A DNA stretch of 64,000 bases from Pipra filicauda (Eukaryota; Chordata; Aves; Passeriformes; Pipridae): positions 1 to 64,000 of the forward strand of contig NW_024104315.1 of the NCBI RefSeq assembly GCF_003945595.2, given 5' to 3'. Below are positions 25,009 through 36,687 of the stretch, in pieces. The notes beneath the pieces were generated by a model that did no database searches, had not been told where the DNA came from, and was given only the letters and a program-made list of their open reading frames with translations. The position numbers were made by a program, and so were the translations under genes. The number at the start of each line of letters is the position of its first letter. The first letter of the stretch is position 1.

Positions 25009-26179
25009 CTCTCAAGCCCAAACTTCCCCTCCCAGACTGTCTCTGGCTCCAGGCTGTGGTGGAGAGAGACAGTGGATACCTGGGAAAATCTGCACCTAAA
25101 TTACTGACACCTTGAAGCAGATAAGGCAGTTTTGATAACTGAGCACTTTCTGGGAGTGCAGCTCTGTCTCCTCAACGTTTTTTGACAAGGTCTGAGTTAT
25201 CTGGGCACTCTTTACACTTCCAAACACTTCCTGGCTGAACTCAGTGGGTAAATGCCACTATATGCTGCTTTTCTGAGCTTTTATTGGTTTTCAGCTACAA
25301 AAAAATCCCAGTCTCGGTGCTGTAAGCAGAGTGTGTGTGTGCAACTGTGCTCACACATCACAGGGCTTGTCAGGGCTGCAAGATAATGGGACCAACTGGG
25401 AAAATTTCCATGAAGATATTGAGCGTGCCTGGAGTATGTAGGTCAGATCCTGCTCTAACAAAGTGCACTACCAGGGTCTTTTCATACAGAAACTTGTTTA
25501 ATTAAGATAACAGATGTTGCTATTACACAAGTCGTAGTGAAAGGCTGTTTAATTGGACACTTTCATATTCTTTGCTACCAGCACAGAACATAATTTGTTT
25601 TTTATGATTTTCTTTCCTTACAATTAAACTGGATAAACAATGTAGGCACTGTATATTCAGAAGAAAGAAACAGCTCTAATGATGTAGGGGCTTTACACGA
25701 AGAAGAACAGGAGAAAAGTAATTTGTTCTGGGGCTTAAAAGTACAATAATTTTTCTGTCCTGGCCCAAGTACGTGTCTGGTGGCAAGGTAAATGTGACAT
25801 CCAGTAGCTTTGGGAGAACATTAGGAATTAAGACCGTTGTGGGCATATTTTAAATAAAAGTTCTCTTGGTTTTCCTGCATTCAATCTGCTGTTGGGGAGC
25901 AAAGGAGAACAGGCACAGCAGGAAGCCAAGGCAGACCAGGAGGGTGAAACATGATGTCTCCTCAGCTGCTCTTGAACCACACAACCCTAGAGCTTCACCT
26001 CTGGGAAACGACAGTGTGAGAAACAAATAAATGCAATTACTACCATTAAGGCATGAAAATTAAAAGTCATTTGCCTAAATCCAAAACGAGCACCTGAGAA
26101 AGGAGGAAAGACTTGCAGGGGAAGCGATGCAGACCTTGCCTGACACAGCAGGGCCCAACAACCCCTCCCAGTGCTGCTC

Positions 26180-26282
26180 ACAGAAAGGTTCAGGCTGCAA
26201 GGGACCACTGGAGGTCACCTAGTCCAACCTCCCTGCTCAGGCAGGGTCCCCTATAGAACATTATTCAGGATTTTGTCTGGAC
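26180..26282 (-). repeat. CR1 LINE 3' fragment, third sub-type
   Basis: Reverse copy with CACAGAAAGGTTCAGGCTGC, GGTCACCTAGTCCAACCTCC and CTGCTCAGGCAGGGTCCCCT, a sub-type not seen elsewhere in this window. Confidence 0.78.
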
Positions 26283-29200
26283 AGCTCCAGCAAAATCATT
26301 CCACACCAACAGCAAAATACAACCCGTGACCAATTCCATGAGAAATTTTCTTAAGATGCTTTGACCAAACAGCCTCTGGTGGTAAGTTATCAAAAGCCAG
26401 TTCAGTCTGTGCAGTGGAGTGACAAAATGACCCAGTTTGTCAGTGTAGATCACAGGAGCAGTCTCAGTCCTGCTGTTAAACCCCACCATTCCCACAGCCG
26501 GGCCCTCGGATGCCGCGCTCCGACCCGTGGGTTCGTCGGGCTCCAACCCTGGATTTTTGTGGGCTACAGAAGATTGTATGAAAATTAAGGCAGATTAATT
26601 ATTTTTAAATGAATTGTTTTAAATTAACTGTGTTAAATTACCTTAAGAATGCTTCCTGATCTATAGTTCAAAGGGAATTCCAGCTCCATTGCAGGACATT
26701 CCTCCAGCAGTTTGGAGCATGGGAGCAGCTGTGACAGAGGTTTATTTTAACTTCAGCTGGCAGGACTGTGCTCTAGGATTTGTCTCTAATCACAAACTGC
26801 CTGATTCTCCCTCCTGCCCCCAGGAAATGGGAAGAAACAAGCCAGTGACTCCTGATTTCCACCATCATGAGGATGAACCATTCACACTTGTGAATAAGTG
26901 CTGCTCTCTGTGGGAGCCACACCAAAATGATAAAGAAATGGAAAGGTTTCTGTGAGAAGATCACCTGAAAAGAAAGGTTGTAACAAATGTATCTAATGTT
27001 GTGGCACTGGATGTAATTGAATTACTATGAGAGGATTAACAAAATCCTGCAAGAACAATCTGACTGCCATGACCTCCCCTCCTACTCCTGCCACTGAATA
27101 ATATACCCCAAACGGGATATATGGATATACAGGATATCCCTATGGATTAGGGGGGGCTTGGATTGAGGAGTTCAGGGGTTTAAAGGAAAATCCTAGTATT
27201 TCTGGCCTAGTTTGGAATGCCAGCCCTCCTCGGGCAGCAGGGCAGTAACACTTTCATCTTGATCTCATGGGCTTAAGTCCAGCATCACTTCCAGAGAACC
27301 TGGGCCATGAGATCCCAGCCCTCCAAAATCGACTTTCTTCTATTGTGATTGGAAGTTAAATACATGTGGAAATAAATATGAATACAGGAGAAACAACTGA
27401 GAGTGAAAAACACTCTGAACTCACCCCAGATCTTTCTGATGAACAACCTGACACGACCTAAAGACACACCACAGTTTTGAAATGACCAGAAGACACCACT
27501 TCCACTGTGAGCTCTTGGTGCTTGCTGGCTCCTGGAATGACTCCCTACGAGCTGCAACTGGCTCAGACTCCCAGGTTATGTGTGTAGTGATTAATGAAAG
27601 GGGAAAGCAACTCCTGCTGAGGAGTGTGTTGGGACAAGGAGGTCCTAAACACTGTTTGTGTCCTACTGTCTCTCTGATGCTGCAGCCTGAGCGGCTTTAA
27701 GGTGACCATTCCTCCCAAAAAGGCATCCCCTGTTCTTGAGTGAGGCTTTCCCATGGGTGGGTGTGTTTCTGTCCTGCTCCACCTGCTTCTGATCTCCCAG
27801 TGGCCCTACAAGGCTGACCTGTAAAAGTGGCACTAACAGGACTGATGACTTTCCCAGAGTGTACCAGCTGTTTGGTGCTGAAATGGGAAGGGAAGATCAA
27901 GGATACAAAGTGATCTCTGTACCCTTCCCCACACACAAATAGTCTTTGTTTCCAACCAGCATTTGCAATAAATAGATCCTATATCTGTGCTATAGCTGTT
28001 CCTATATAAAATTTACCTTCTGGACTCAGGCTACTAACATCATTTTGGTTCAGCCAGGCCTCCAAGGCAGGATTTCCATTATTATGGAGATGAACTGCCT
28101 TTAATGACTGCAATAATATAATTGTACCCCAGGGCAGAATTTCTAATAACACAATTGCACAGTTCTCAACCACCAGCAAGAGATGCCTTCGGGCCATGTT
28201 ATTCATTAGAGGTGCAGAACACACCACCTCAGCCTCCAGAGAAGAATATGAAACCTAAACCAATAAAGCTCTTTTTTTTTTAACCATCGTAGTCTCCGCT
28301 CTCCAGGTAAACATTGAACACCACACTTCATTTTGCCTCCTGGGCAGCAGTGGCCTCCAGAGCAAGAGTCCCAGCAGCAAAAACCATGCACAGCGTCTCC
28401 AGCAAGGAGTTTAATGTTACACAACAGCTGAAAAGTCACAAAAAGCCCCAGGAGAAACTGTGGAGCGATTGCCATGGCAGCCGGGAGGCTGAACATCAGA
28501 ATTCAGAGCAAGGACTGACACAGTAACATTGCTTTTAACTCCCCCTGGAATTGGAAGGATCATCTATATTGATTAACCTTCACGTGGTCAACCTTCAGCC
28601 TGGAGAAGTATCCAGGTGTTCAGGTGCCTCTCTGGAACTCGAAGGATTCTTTAATGTCAGTTTAAGCACAGATTTCATTTAAGTTTCTTCTCCCACACCT
28701 GTCTGAAAGTTCTGTTTCCTGTCCTAGATGAAGAGATTTCAGCAACAGCTTTTCCTGGCATCTTTCTTCCTAGATTTCAATGGAGTTTTTCCACAGCCAA
28801 GAAAGTTCTTGTTCAAAGTCCATGCACAGCATGGGTATAAGGAGATACTGGGGCAGGACTCCAGTCAAGGGACAGCAGGAAGGAGGTAACATTTCAGAAA
28901 ATAAAGAAACCAGGAATACAGCAGCAGGAAGCAGAGCACAGGACCTTGGCCCCTCGTGCCCGTGCAGCCAGACGGTGCTGAGGATTAACACCACAGTCAC
29001 ATCAGACAACCTAATCTCATAATTGTGCACTTCACACAGTCCCCAGGTACAGCCTGCAGGGATGGTGTGGCTGATAAAGGTGGTGGCAAGGATTCAAGGC
29101 CCTGTTCCCCACGGGAGACACAACCAACGGCGTGTGAGAGCCGAGCAGGTCCAGCTGCCAAGGCGACGGAGCGCTGCTCACCGAGGCACTTTGCCAGAGA

Positions 29201-30702
29201 GTCCCCACTGCATGATCTGGCTGCCACAAAACCCCCTGGGCTGAAGGAGCTGAAGATTTCACACCTGCTTGGGCACGTTTCACATCTGGTTTCCCATCCA
29301 GGGCTGGGTGCCCAGGTGGGAGGCTCCTGGTTCTGGCACAGCAGGAGCAGGAGGAGTGGGCACTGAGTGCCTGCCCCTCAGCCTGGCTGTGTTTGCATCC
29401 GAGCTGACACTGCACTGCTCAGAGGAGGTGGGGACCCACAACCCACCTCCCAGCCCTGCCTGGGCACTCCCACTCCTAAATTCACATGAGGAGCAAGACC
29501 TGTGCCATGCTGAGGACACTCTGAGAACACAGCTCCTTCTGCTCCAGACCACACCAGTGAGGACGGGGGGACAGATGGGACCTCGTGGGGCTGATCCAAC
29601 ACTTCAGCACTGAACACCTCCCATTCTTTGCACCATCTTCACAAGAAAAGCAGGTTATTTCAGTTTTAAAAATCAATATGCCTTGCTCTGTGATAGCTTT
29701 GACCTCACACAGCTTTGTGCCCTGCCTGAGGAAGCTTTGTGTCATCCATCACCCAACGCTTTTCATCCCCAGGGGTGAAGCTGAACAATCCACACACAAC
29801 AGCTTTGTAAAGAGCAGGGGAAGAAACTAAATAAGTCGGAAATAGGGTGTTCAATATTTCAATAATCTGGCTCAAAACGAACTGTGGCTTTTTGCACATT
29901 CATACACGTCACCACAGTATATATTCCAATGTACAGAGTGGTTGAGTGGAGCAAGATTAGACTTCCAAGATAAAAGAGGAGCCCTAACAGATTTAAGCTT
30001 TTCAATATAACAATTTCCTGTAATTTCTGGCTTTTTGACCTTTAGGCCAGGATTTTCCCTACCAATCCTACTGGCACATCATATTTTGGAGGAGTGCCAA
30101 GGACAGCTCTCTGTGTCCTGCTCTCAGGCAGGACAAATGGGACAGGCAACACAACTTCACCTCTGCACCAACAACAAATCACTGTGACACCACATGAGGA
30201 CGTGAAAGGTTGGCTCCAACTTCCTACCAATGCTCTCCTTCTGAATTTTGAAGGAAGAAAGAAAAAAATTACTTGGCCAGTCTGCAAAAGCCATCTCCAA
30301 GTCAGGTTTTAGGACTGCCAAATTAATTACTGACCCCAAATAATTCCTATTTGCAGGGCAGGGAGTAACGGACCAGAGCTGTGCAATGTGCAGTGGAGAC
30401 TTTTATCTCCTGGGTATCTTTTTTTTTAAACAATGGCTATTTAGAGCGATGCAGAGGCAAAATATTTTGTTTTTTTGGAATGCATCTTTATCAGCTTCTT
30501 GGCAGGGATGCTTTAGTAGCACACAGAGATGGGGTGGGCACAATGGGAATAGGAATCTCACCAGCTCCTTGCGATTGAACAGTTTCCACACGTATTTGCA
30601 AGTCAATTTTGTGAAGCTATTAATGACAAATTCAGCTTTCGTTGCTGAAAGTCCCTGGGTTGGAGCAAGTTAATGAAAGAAATGGTTACTTTAAGACATT
30701 AC

Positions 30703-30853
30703 CTCTCATTTTCTCTCAGGATGTCTTTTCCTTTCTTCCAAGAATAAGTAGGTCTGGGAGAAGCTTTGGGCTTACACTCAATGATGACTTCACCACCCAC
30801 TTTCACGAGAGTTAACTTTTTCAGGAGTGTTTTGGAGAAATCTGGACCGATGG
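30703..30853 (-). CDS. CNTN4: CNTN4 exon: first half of Ig5
   Basis: 151 bases after a strong acceptor with a pyrimidine tract ending CTTTCAG. The first two bases complete an Ala codon ([20 protein letters not shown]), followed by [20 protein letters not shown] with the first Ig5 cysteine, and GKDILRENE. It ends with AG of an Arg codon at donor GTAATG (phase 2). This exon gives the best discrimination between contactins: GPDFSxTLLK and [18 protein letters not shown] are CNTN4-like, whereas CNTN3, CNTN5 and CNTN6 differ clearly here. Confidence 0.96.
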
Positions 30854-33800
30854 CTGAAAGAAAAAAAACAACACAAACCACATCAGAATTCCCTCTGGAA
30901 AAACCAAATTCAGACTCTTTGGAACATTACAATATTCCAGGGATGTTTCTCACTTAGAATTCCTAAATTATTGGACTTTGTGAACCATGTGCAATGGGGG
31001 CAAACAAACACCTGAGAGCTTCAAGTCTTGGTTAAAAATGTATGTTTAGCTAAAAACCTGAGAAACCAGCAACCCCACCATGCACATTTTACTGAGGGGA
31101 GCACCCCTAATAACCACACATGCATGGGGTGCATGGAGAATTTCCTTTTTTGTGTCCTGATCATCCTTTTGTCAAGCAACAGTACGCAGGAAAATTGGCA
31201 CAAACACGGAACCCCCACAAATAATCAGAAATGTTAACATTTCCAGAAAAGTTGACATTTTTATGCTTTCTATTCATAATTGTTGCATAAATTGGGTTAT
31301 TTATTTTAATTTTGTAAAGGTGGGAGACCTTGGCACAGCCAGGTCCTGAACCAAGCAAAACAAGGCAAGACTTGTTGGTGCCAGGGCACAAGGTATTCTC
31401 AAGTCACCTCTTTTACTCCCTGCAGGGCACACTTTTGTTTGGTGAAAAACAGTCAGATACCCATTGAACCAACCCTCAAAGCCCTGCAGACAATCTGCAC
31501 TCTGGCTGGGAGGCAGGACAGGGAGCAAGGAGGTGCCTTGGCTTCTGATCCTGCCTCAAAGGCTTTTTAATGACATATTTGATGGGACCCGATGACAGGC
31601 AGAGCTCTGAGGCAGCTGCCTCCAGACTGACTCAGGCAGTGAAATCCCCAAAGATGACCAGAAGGTTTTATTTATATCAAGGAGGACAATTAATTTTTTC
31701 AATACAGAAAGCTCAAAGCAAACAGGTGAGGTGGCTTCAGGGGTTTTATGAACAACTCTTGCCCTGCTCGCTGTGTTTTACTGTCGGGAGCTCGGCTTTG
31801 TGACGGATCAGTGGCAGCGATCCCTGCCCAGTCCCCTCTAGCTCTCTCCATCCTCTCTGACAGCTCCATGCCTGCAGCCTGCACCTCCTGCTCCATCCCT
31901 GGATCCCTCCCAATGTTATCCTTGACTTGCTCTTTTGCTGCACCCTGTGAGATGAGAGTTTAGATCACTGCGCTTTGCACCTTCTCGATGCTCCAAGACA
32001 AGATCTGAAGTTCACCTGCAGCAGCTGGGAGACAAACCCCAGCAAATTCACTGTTCTCAGGGCATCTCATCTGCCTCGATCCTTTTGGATATCGTTCCTG
32101 CTGCCAAGGAGTTGAATAAAGCCCAATCCTACACTGATAATGGGACGGGCTTTATGATCCAATAGTGCTCATACCCGCTTTTATGAATCCGAGTTCACTC
32201 ATCTCTGAGCTGCCTTGTCTTCCACGTCAAATCACAGACAGCTGACCTCACTTTGGCACAGAGGAAGACAGGTGTGGTATTAAAGACTATAGAAGAGTCA
32301 CCTGAAAACAGCAGTGGGTTTGTAAAACACTTCAGAATTAAAGGAGGCATCCTGAGGGCAGCGTCCCACCGATGCGCTCGGAACCAGACGGATTATTATT
32401 TATATCATGTGCCATTATTAATACATTATCACTTCTGGAACTAATTTCTCAGATGATTCTTCCAAATTTACGAGCAAAACAGATTTTTGAATAATCCTGT
32501 TGTTTCCATCTCTGTGATGAACAGTTTAGTCTGGGTTTCTTTGTGAGTCATTTGCTATTTTTTTCTCGGTCCTGTGTGAGACAGAGGAGTTGCTCAATAT
32601 GGGGTTTATTTTGTGACGTTCAAAACGTTGTCATCTGACATTTAGAAACTCTGGGCTCACTTCTCGACACTACCACAGCTTCCCTCTGCCACTTAAATGC
32701 TTTTAATTTCTTCACACTTTCTTTCGGAATTGAGGATTTTAATGATTTCTTTTTTTGACTGTAGGCCCACCCTGTTGATTTATTATTTTTAAATATTTAG
32801 CCTGAAAATTCTGAAAGACATTGACTGCACCTTGCCATATGTACTTCACAATGCCCAGCACAACAGGATTCTGCTTTTATTTAAGGACTGCAGGCAATAT
32901 AACTGGCAACAATAAATGAGAAGAATCACTCTGAGAAAAGCTCTGTAATTTTCCATTTCTCTTTTTTCACTTAATTTAGCTGTAAGTCTCGCTTGCTATT
33001 AGTGATCTTTCATCATCTCAAGTGCTTAACTTTAGGACCTTTTAAAATAACCATTTGAACACTCAGATCTGTCTAAAAGCTAAAATTTCTCAGGGAGGGC
33101 TCAGAATGTTGCCCTCCTTTGAAAGCTCTAGAGAAAAGGCAAACATGCTGCTTGTCTTTCAAAACATGCCAAGTTAAACCACACATCCACAGAAATTTAT
33201 CTGCAGCACAACTTTTGGGTGCTTTTTGTGTGACATACAGAAGCAAGAGTGCATAACCCCAGTGAGAAATTGTCCAGGTAAAAGTTCTCTGACAGGTTTC
33301 TAAGCTCAAGGTCTTCAAGATCTTTGCTTTTCTTATGGACACGAGGTACAACAAGGGCTAAACCTCTCCTGAGAACATCTCCCTCCCTCCCAAACCTCCT
33401 TTTTACCAGCTTTTAAATAGACAGGAAAAGCATCAGTGGGTTTATTTCGATTTCTTTCATGCACTAACACGTCCAATAAATCTCAGCATTGTGATGTCTA
33501 ATTTATTGAGCATTATCGTCCTTTTCTCAAACAGCAACACAGCCAATCCTTCAAATGAATTTTTTTCTACTCAGGCATCTATCACTGATGATAAAAAATG
33601 ACCAATAATTGAAAATGCCACACTGGGGAAAAAAACCCCCGTGCTTTGTTCTTCAGGATAAAACAGGGACTGCTGCTATCGAACATGTGGTTTGAAAACA
33701 ACACTGTTTTGTCATCAGGAATTCTATTTAACCCTTTGAAACTACATCTCTGTGCTGCCACAGCGTTTTCCAGGCCTGCCACCCGTACATGAACAACATT

Positions 33801-34618
33801 TGTGAATGAGTTACAGGCTGGCAGGACACCCAGGGCTGGCAGGGAGCTCTGGGATGGTCCCATCCCACCCCTGCTCCACCAGGAGCAGCTACAGCAGGTT
33901 GCCCAGGGCCATGACCAGTTGGATGTTGAGTATGTCCAGGGATAGAGATGCCAGAATGACTCTGGACAACCTGTTCTAGTGTTTAACCAACCTCATAGCA
34001 AAGCTTTTCCCATGTTTAAGTGGCATTTCCTGTTTCAGATGGTGGCACTGGGCCTTCTCTTGGCACTGGGCACCCCTGAGAAGATCCTGGCTCTGGAATC
34101 TCTACTCCCTCCCAGCAGGATTTCGCTACTTGGATTCACACGATTCTCCTGATGTTAACTGGGAGGAGCAGAGCAGTTGTTCACAAAACAGGTGGGGCAG
34201 AAGCTCTTTTCTTGGGGAAGGTTTGGGAGGAGAGCATTTTGGTTGCCATTGGAATGGTGAAAGGTCTATTCAGACAGGAGAGGTTTGTCAGCATCTACTC
34301 AGCAGAGTCACCTCTGCAGCCCACTCTGAACACTTTGGTTTCTCCATAAACATTTCTAACCAGCAAGAGGCTGAATGCACTTGCCAGCTCTCCATGCTCT
34401 GTCACCTGGAGGAATATGAGAGTATGGGATGATGTAAAAAAATCTGTTCTCTATCTACCCACTTTCTCCAGTTTTCATTTCATGCCTTCCTCAAACACAA
34501 CAACTTGCCAAAGATCCCCAGCAGCACTTCTGCTTCAGATACTGAAACCTGGCAAAACCTGCTTGGTGAAGATCTTTCTGGTTTGGGAGGTTTGCAGGGC
34601 TCAGGAAAGCAAACTTAC
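30854..34618 (-). other. CNTN4: CNTN4 intron between the Ig4 and Ig5 exons
   Basis: A 3765-base phase-1 intron at a domain boundary. An old, diverged CR1 piece covers about 33.86-34.12 kb. The rest is AT-rich sequence with no coding or RNA gene I can support. Confidence 0.88.
33857..34120 (-). repeat. Diverged CR1 LINE fragment
   Basis: Reverse, older-looking copy: GCAGGTTGCCCAGGGCCATG, GTTGGATGTTGAGTATGTCC and TGGACAACCTGTTCTAGTGT. Then comes GGGCCTTCTCTTGGCACTGG. The low similarity to the other copies suggests an older insertion; the limits are approximate. Confidence 0.7.
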
Positions 34619-34748
34619 CTATGACACTCAGCTCTGCACTGGTGAAAATGGTGCCATGTCTGTTCTCTGCCACACACTGATACATCCCAGCATCCGACAG
34701 GCTGACGTTGGTGATGGTGAGGGAGCCCTGCTCCAGCTGAACTCTGCC
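34619..34748 (-). CDS. CNTN4: CNTN4 exon: second half of Ig4
   Basis: 130 bases beginning on a codon boundary after acceptor CCCCACAG. It reads [19 protein letters not shown], then [13 protein letters not shown] with the second Ig4 cysteine, and [10 protein letters not shown]. It ends with the first base of an Ala codon at donor GTAAGT (phase 1). The sequon NVS is a likely N-glycosylation site; human CNTN4 has NLS at the same place. MYQCxAENKHG-like and SAELSVIA motifs are typical of contactin Ig4. Together with the previous exon it forms 267 bases, exactly 89 codons, so both could be skipped without a frameshift. Confidence 0.95.
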
Positions 34749-35134
34749 CTGTGGGGAACAGGACAGCAGACTGAAGAGTAAACAAGGAGATCCTTACTTG
34801 GACCATAAAGCCAGAGGTTGTTGTGCTAGATTTTACACCAAGGTGGGCAAAAATATGTAGCAGTAATAGGGAGAATTTGCATGTTCCAATCTATTTGTCT
34901 GCCAGCCAAATTTATGTCAGGTTAGAGACTAAATGGTAAAACCAATATAGTAGTTGGTAAATGCAATTTAAATTGGAGGACTTTCCCTTGACCTCTCATT
35001 GATTTAATACCCAAACCATTTAGATTAATATCCCTTTCAAGTAGATAAGCTTGAAGTGAAAAATGCATTTCGTTCCACAGTGGCACATCACAGCCAGACC
35101 CAGTGCTCAAAAACATTTAAAACAATGGTATTTT

Positions 35135-35362
35135 CATAGAAGCACAGAATCACTGAGGTTGGAAAAGACCTCCAAGATCACTGAGCCCAACCTTTGACCA
35201 AACACCACCCTGTCCCCCAGCCCAGAGCACTGAGTGCCACGGCCAGGCCTTCCTTGGACACCTCCCTGGGCAGCCCCTTCCAGTGCCTGACCACCCTTTC
35301 CAGGGAGAAATTCCTCCTGATGTCCAACCTGACCCTCCCCTGGCACAACCTGAGGCCATTTT
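35135..35362 (-). repeat. CR1 LINE 3' end
   Basis: Reverse copy with AGCACAGAATCACTGAGGTT, GGAAAAGACCTCCAAGATCA, CAGAGCACTGAGTGCCACGG and GACACCTCCCTGGGCAGCCC. It ends in CCCCTGGCACAACCTGAGGC. Confidence 0.88.
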
Positions 35363-36228
35363 GAGCATATACAGCAATGAAGGCTGGTAAGACTGGTTGC
35401 CATCTTAGCCAGCACAGAGAGAAATACTTAAAATCCTCTGAAATTTACTGAAAACAATGGAGATGTTAATGATGTGATGATCCTTTAGTTCATATCAGCC
35501 TCTAACATGATTAAAGTACAAGAGCATCTGCCAGTGACCAGCATGAAGCAAGTAAAATTAGTGTGTGGCAAAAAAGACCAGGCTACCATTTGTCAGCCTA
35601 AGGATATGGAGCTCATGTTATCAATTCTGATAAGTACAGCAAAGTGTTCCCTCCCTCCCTGGGAGTTCTGACATTTAAAAAAAAAAAATTAAAATAAAGA
35701 GCTATTGGTTTTCTGCGTGGCTGCAGGGCAGAAATTTAATGTTTGTGCAATCTGTGTTGGGGTTTGATCAAATCTGGTCTGCCATGTTCTTTCATGGTAA
35801 GTGAAGGGGAAAAAGTGTGAACTGCTGTGAAACCAAAGCTGTGGGGACTTGGTTTAGTTTGTGGTTATAGTGGGGGATCATGGACTGAAGCTGGGCAGGG
35901 GGTGCATCTCCACAGCTCCTGCCCAGGGACACAGCTCAGCAGGAGGAGTGGGAACACCACTGGAAACCAGCAGCAACACCAAGGTTTCATCATCACGTGA
36001 AGTTCACCTGAACATCATAGATTAAAAACACCAATCCGGGGTGACCATTTTCTAGCAAGAGGGCCCACAGTCCCATTCAGCCATTCCTTCTGCTTCACAG
36101 GGGTCTGTCCACCCTTAAGTTTGTACCTTGGACCCTTCATTTTGGGGAGGAGCTCTGCTGCTGTGTGTCCCACTCAGCACTGACAGCAGCTCTCCTGGAG
36201 CTGCTCACCAGAGTGGGGATTTACTGGG

Positions 36229-36420
36229 AGGGTGGGGAGGCCCTGGTACAGGTTGCCCAGAGAAGCTGTGGCTGCCCCTGGATCCCTGGAAGTGTCCAAG
36301 GCCAGGTTGGACGGGGCTTGGAGCAACCTGGGCTAGTGGAAGGTGTCCCTGCCCAGGGCAGGGGGTGGCACTGGATGATCTTGAGGGTCCCTTCCAACCT
36401 AACCCACTCTGTGATTGTAG
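36229..36420 (+). repeat. CR1 LINE 3' end beside the first Ig4 exon
   Basis: Forward copy (antisense to CNTN4) with GGTGGGGAGGCCCTGGTACA, GCCCAGAGAAGCTGTGGCTG, GGGCTTGGAGCAACCTGGGC and the end CCCACTCTGTGATTGTAG. It begins about 130 bases past the donor of the exon at 36551-36687. Confidence 0.9.
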
Positions 36421-36430
36421 AGCCCCCCCA

Positions 36431-36489
36431 AAATGAATGAACACCCAGAGATCAATTCATCCCAAAACGAATAAACACCCCAGAGATCA
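36431..36489. repeat. Imperfect 34-bp tandem duplication
   Basis: AAATGAATGAACACCCAGAG-ATCA (from 36431) recurs as AAACGAATAAACACCCCAGA-GATCA (from 36465), separated by about ten bases. It lies between a CR1 tail and the donor of the first Ig4 exon. Confidence 0.75.
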
Positions 36490-36550
36490 GAGGGTGAACC
36501 TGCCGAGCTGTGACTCTGTGAGCCCAGGGAAGGGCTCTGGTGGTGCCCAC

Positions 36551-36687
36551 CTGGGCCAGCAGAGGCTCCCCATCCTTCAGCCAGCGGTACGAGGGCTTGG
36601 GTCTCCCGCCGGCCCGGCATTCCCAGGACACACGTTCCTCTATGGCTGCGTGGACATCACTGATCTCCTGGATCCAGCTGGGCTGAG
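36551..36687 (-). CDS. CNTN4: CNTN4 exon: first half of Ig4
   Basis: 137 bases starting after acceptor TTTGCAG and completing an Ala codon ([18 protein letters not shown]). The first Ig4 cysteine sits in [18 protein letters not shown], followed by KDGEPLLAQ. It ends exactly on a codon (phase 0) at donor CAG|GTGGGC. That donor lacks the usual A at intron position 3 and is the weakest in the window. The order WIQ, WEC, GRPKP, WLK and GEPLL is typical of contactin Ig4 and closest to CNTN4. The residue equal to human Met329 is Ile (ATA, positions 36643-36641). A CR1 copy begins about 130 bases past the donor. Confidence 0.95.

Larger units (their letters stand above)
11237..30702 (-). other. CNTN4: CNTN4 intron within Ig5 (19.5 kb)
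   Basis: The largest complete intron in the window, phase 2. It contains CR1 fragments at about 15.0, 19.6, 22.8, 23.3, 24.9 and 26.2 kb and an (A)22 run at 23834. CpG-rich patches occur at 11.32-11.43, 16.80-17.06, 26.50-26.54 and 29.10-29.19 kb. The 17.0-17.95 kb stretch is rich in homeobox- and POU-like ATTA and ATGCAAT words. Open frames here, such as 12865-13332 plus strand and 14657-15265 minus strand, resemble no protein I know. Confidence 0.85.
34749..36550 (-). other. CNTN4: CNTN4 intron within Ig4
   Basis: An 1802-base phase-0 intron. It contains two CR1 copies in opposite orientation (35135-35362 minus, 36229-36420 plus), a run of 12 A at 35677-35688 and a small imperfect duplication at 36431-36489. 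The donor side (GTGGGC) is weak. Confidence 0.88.
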
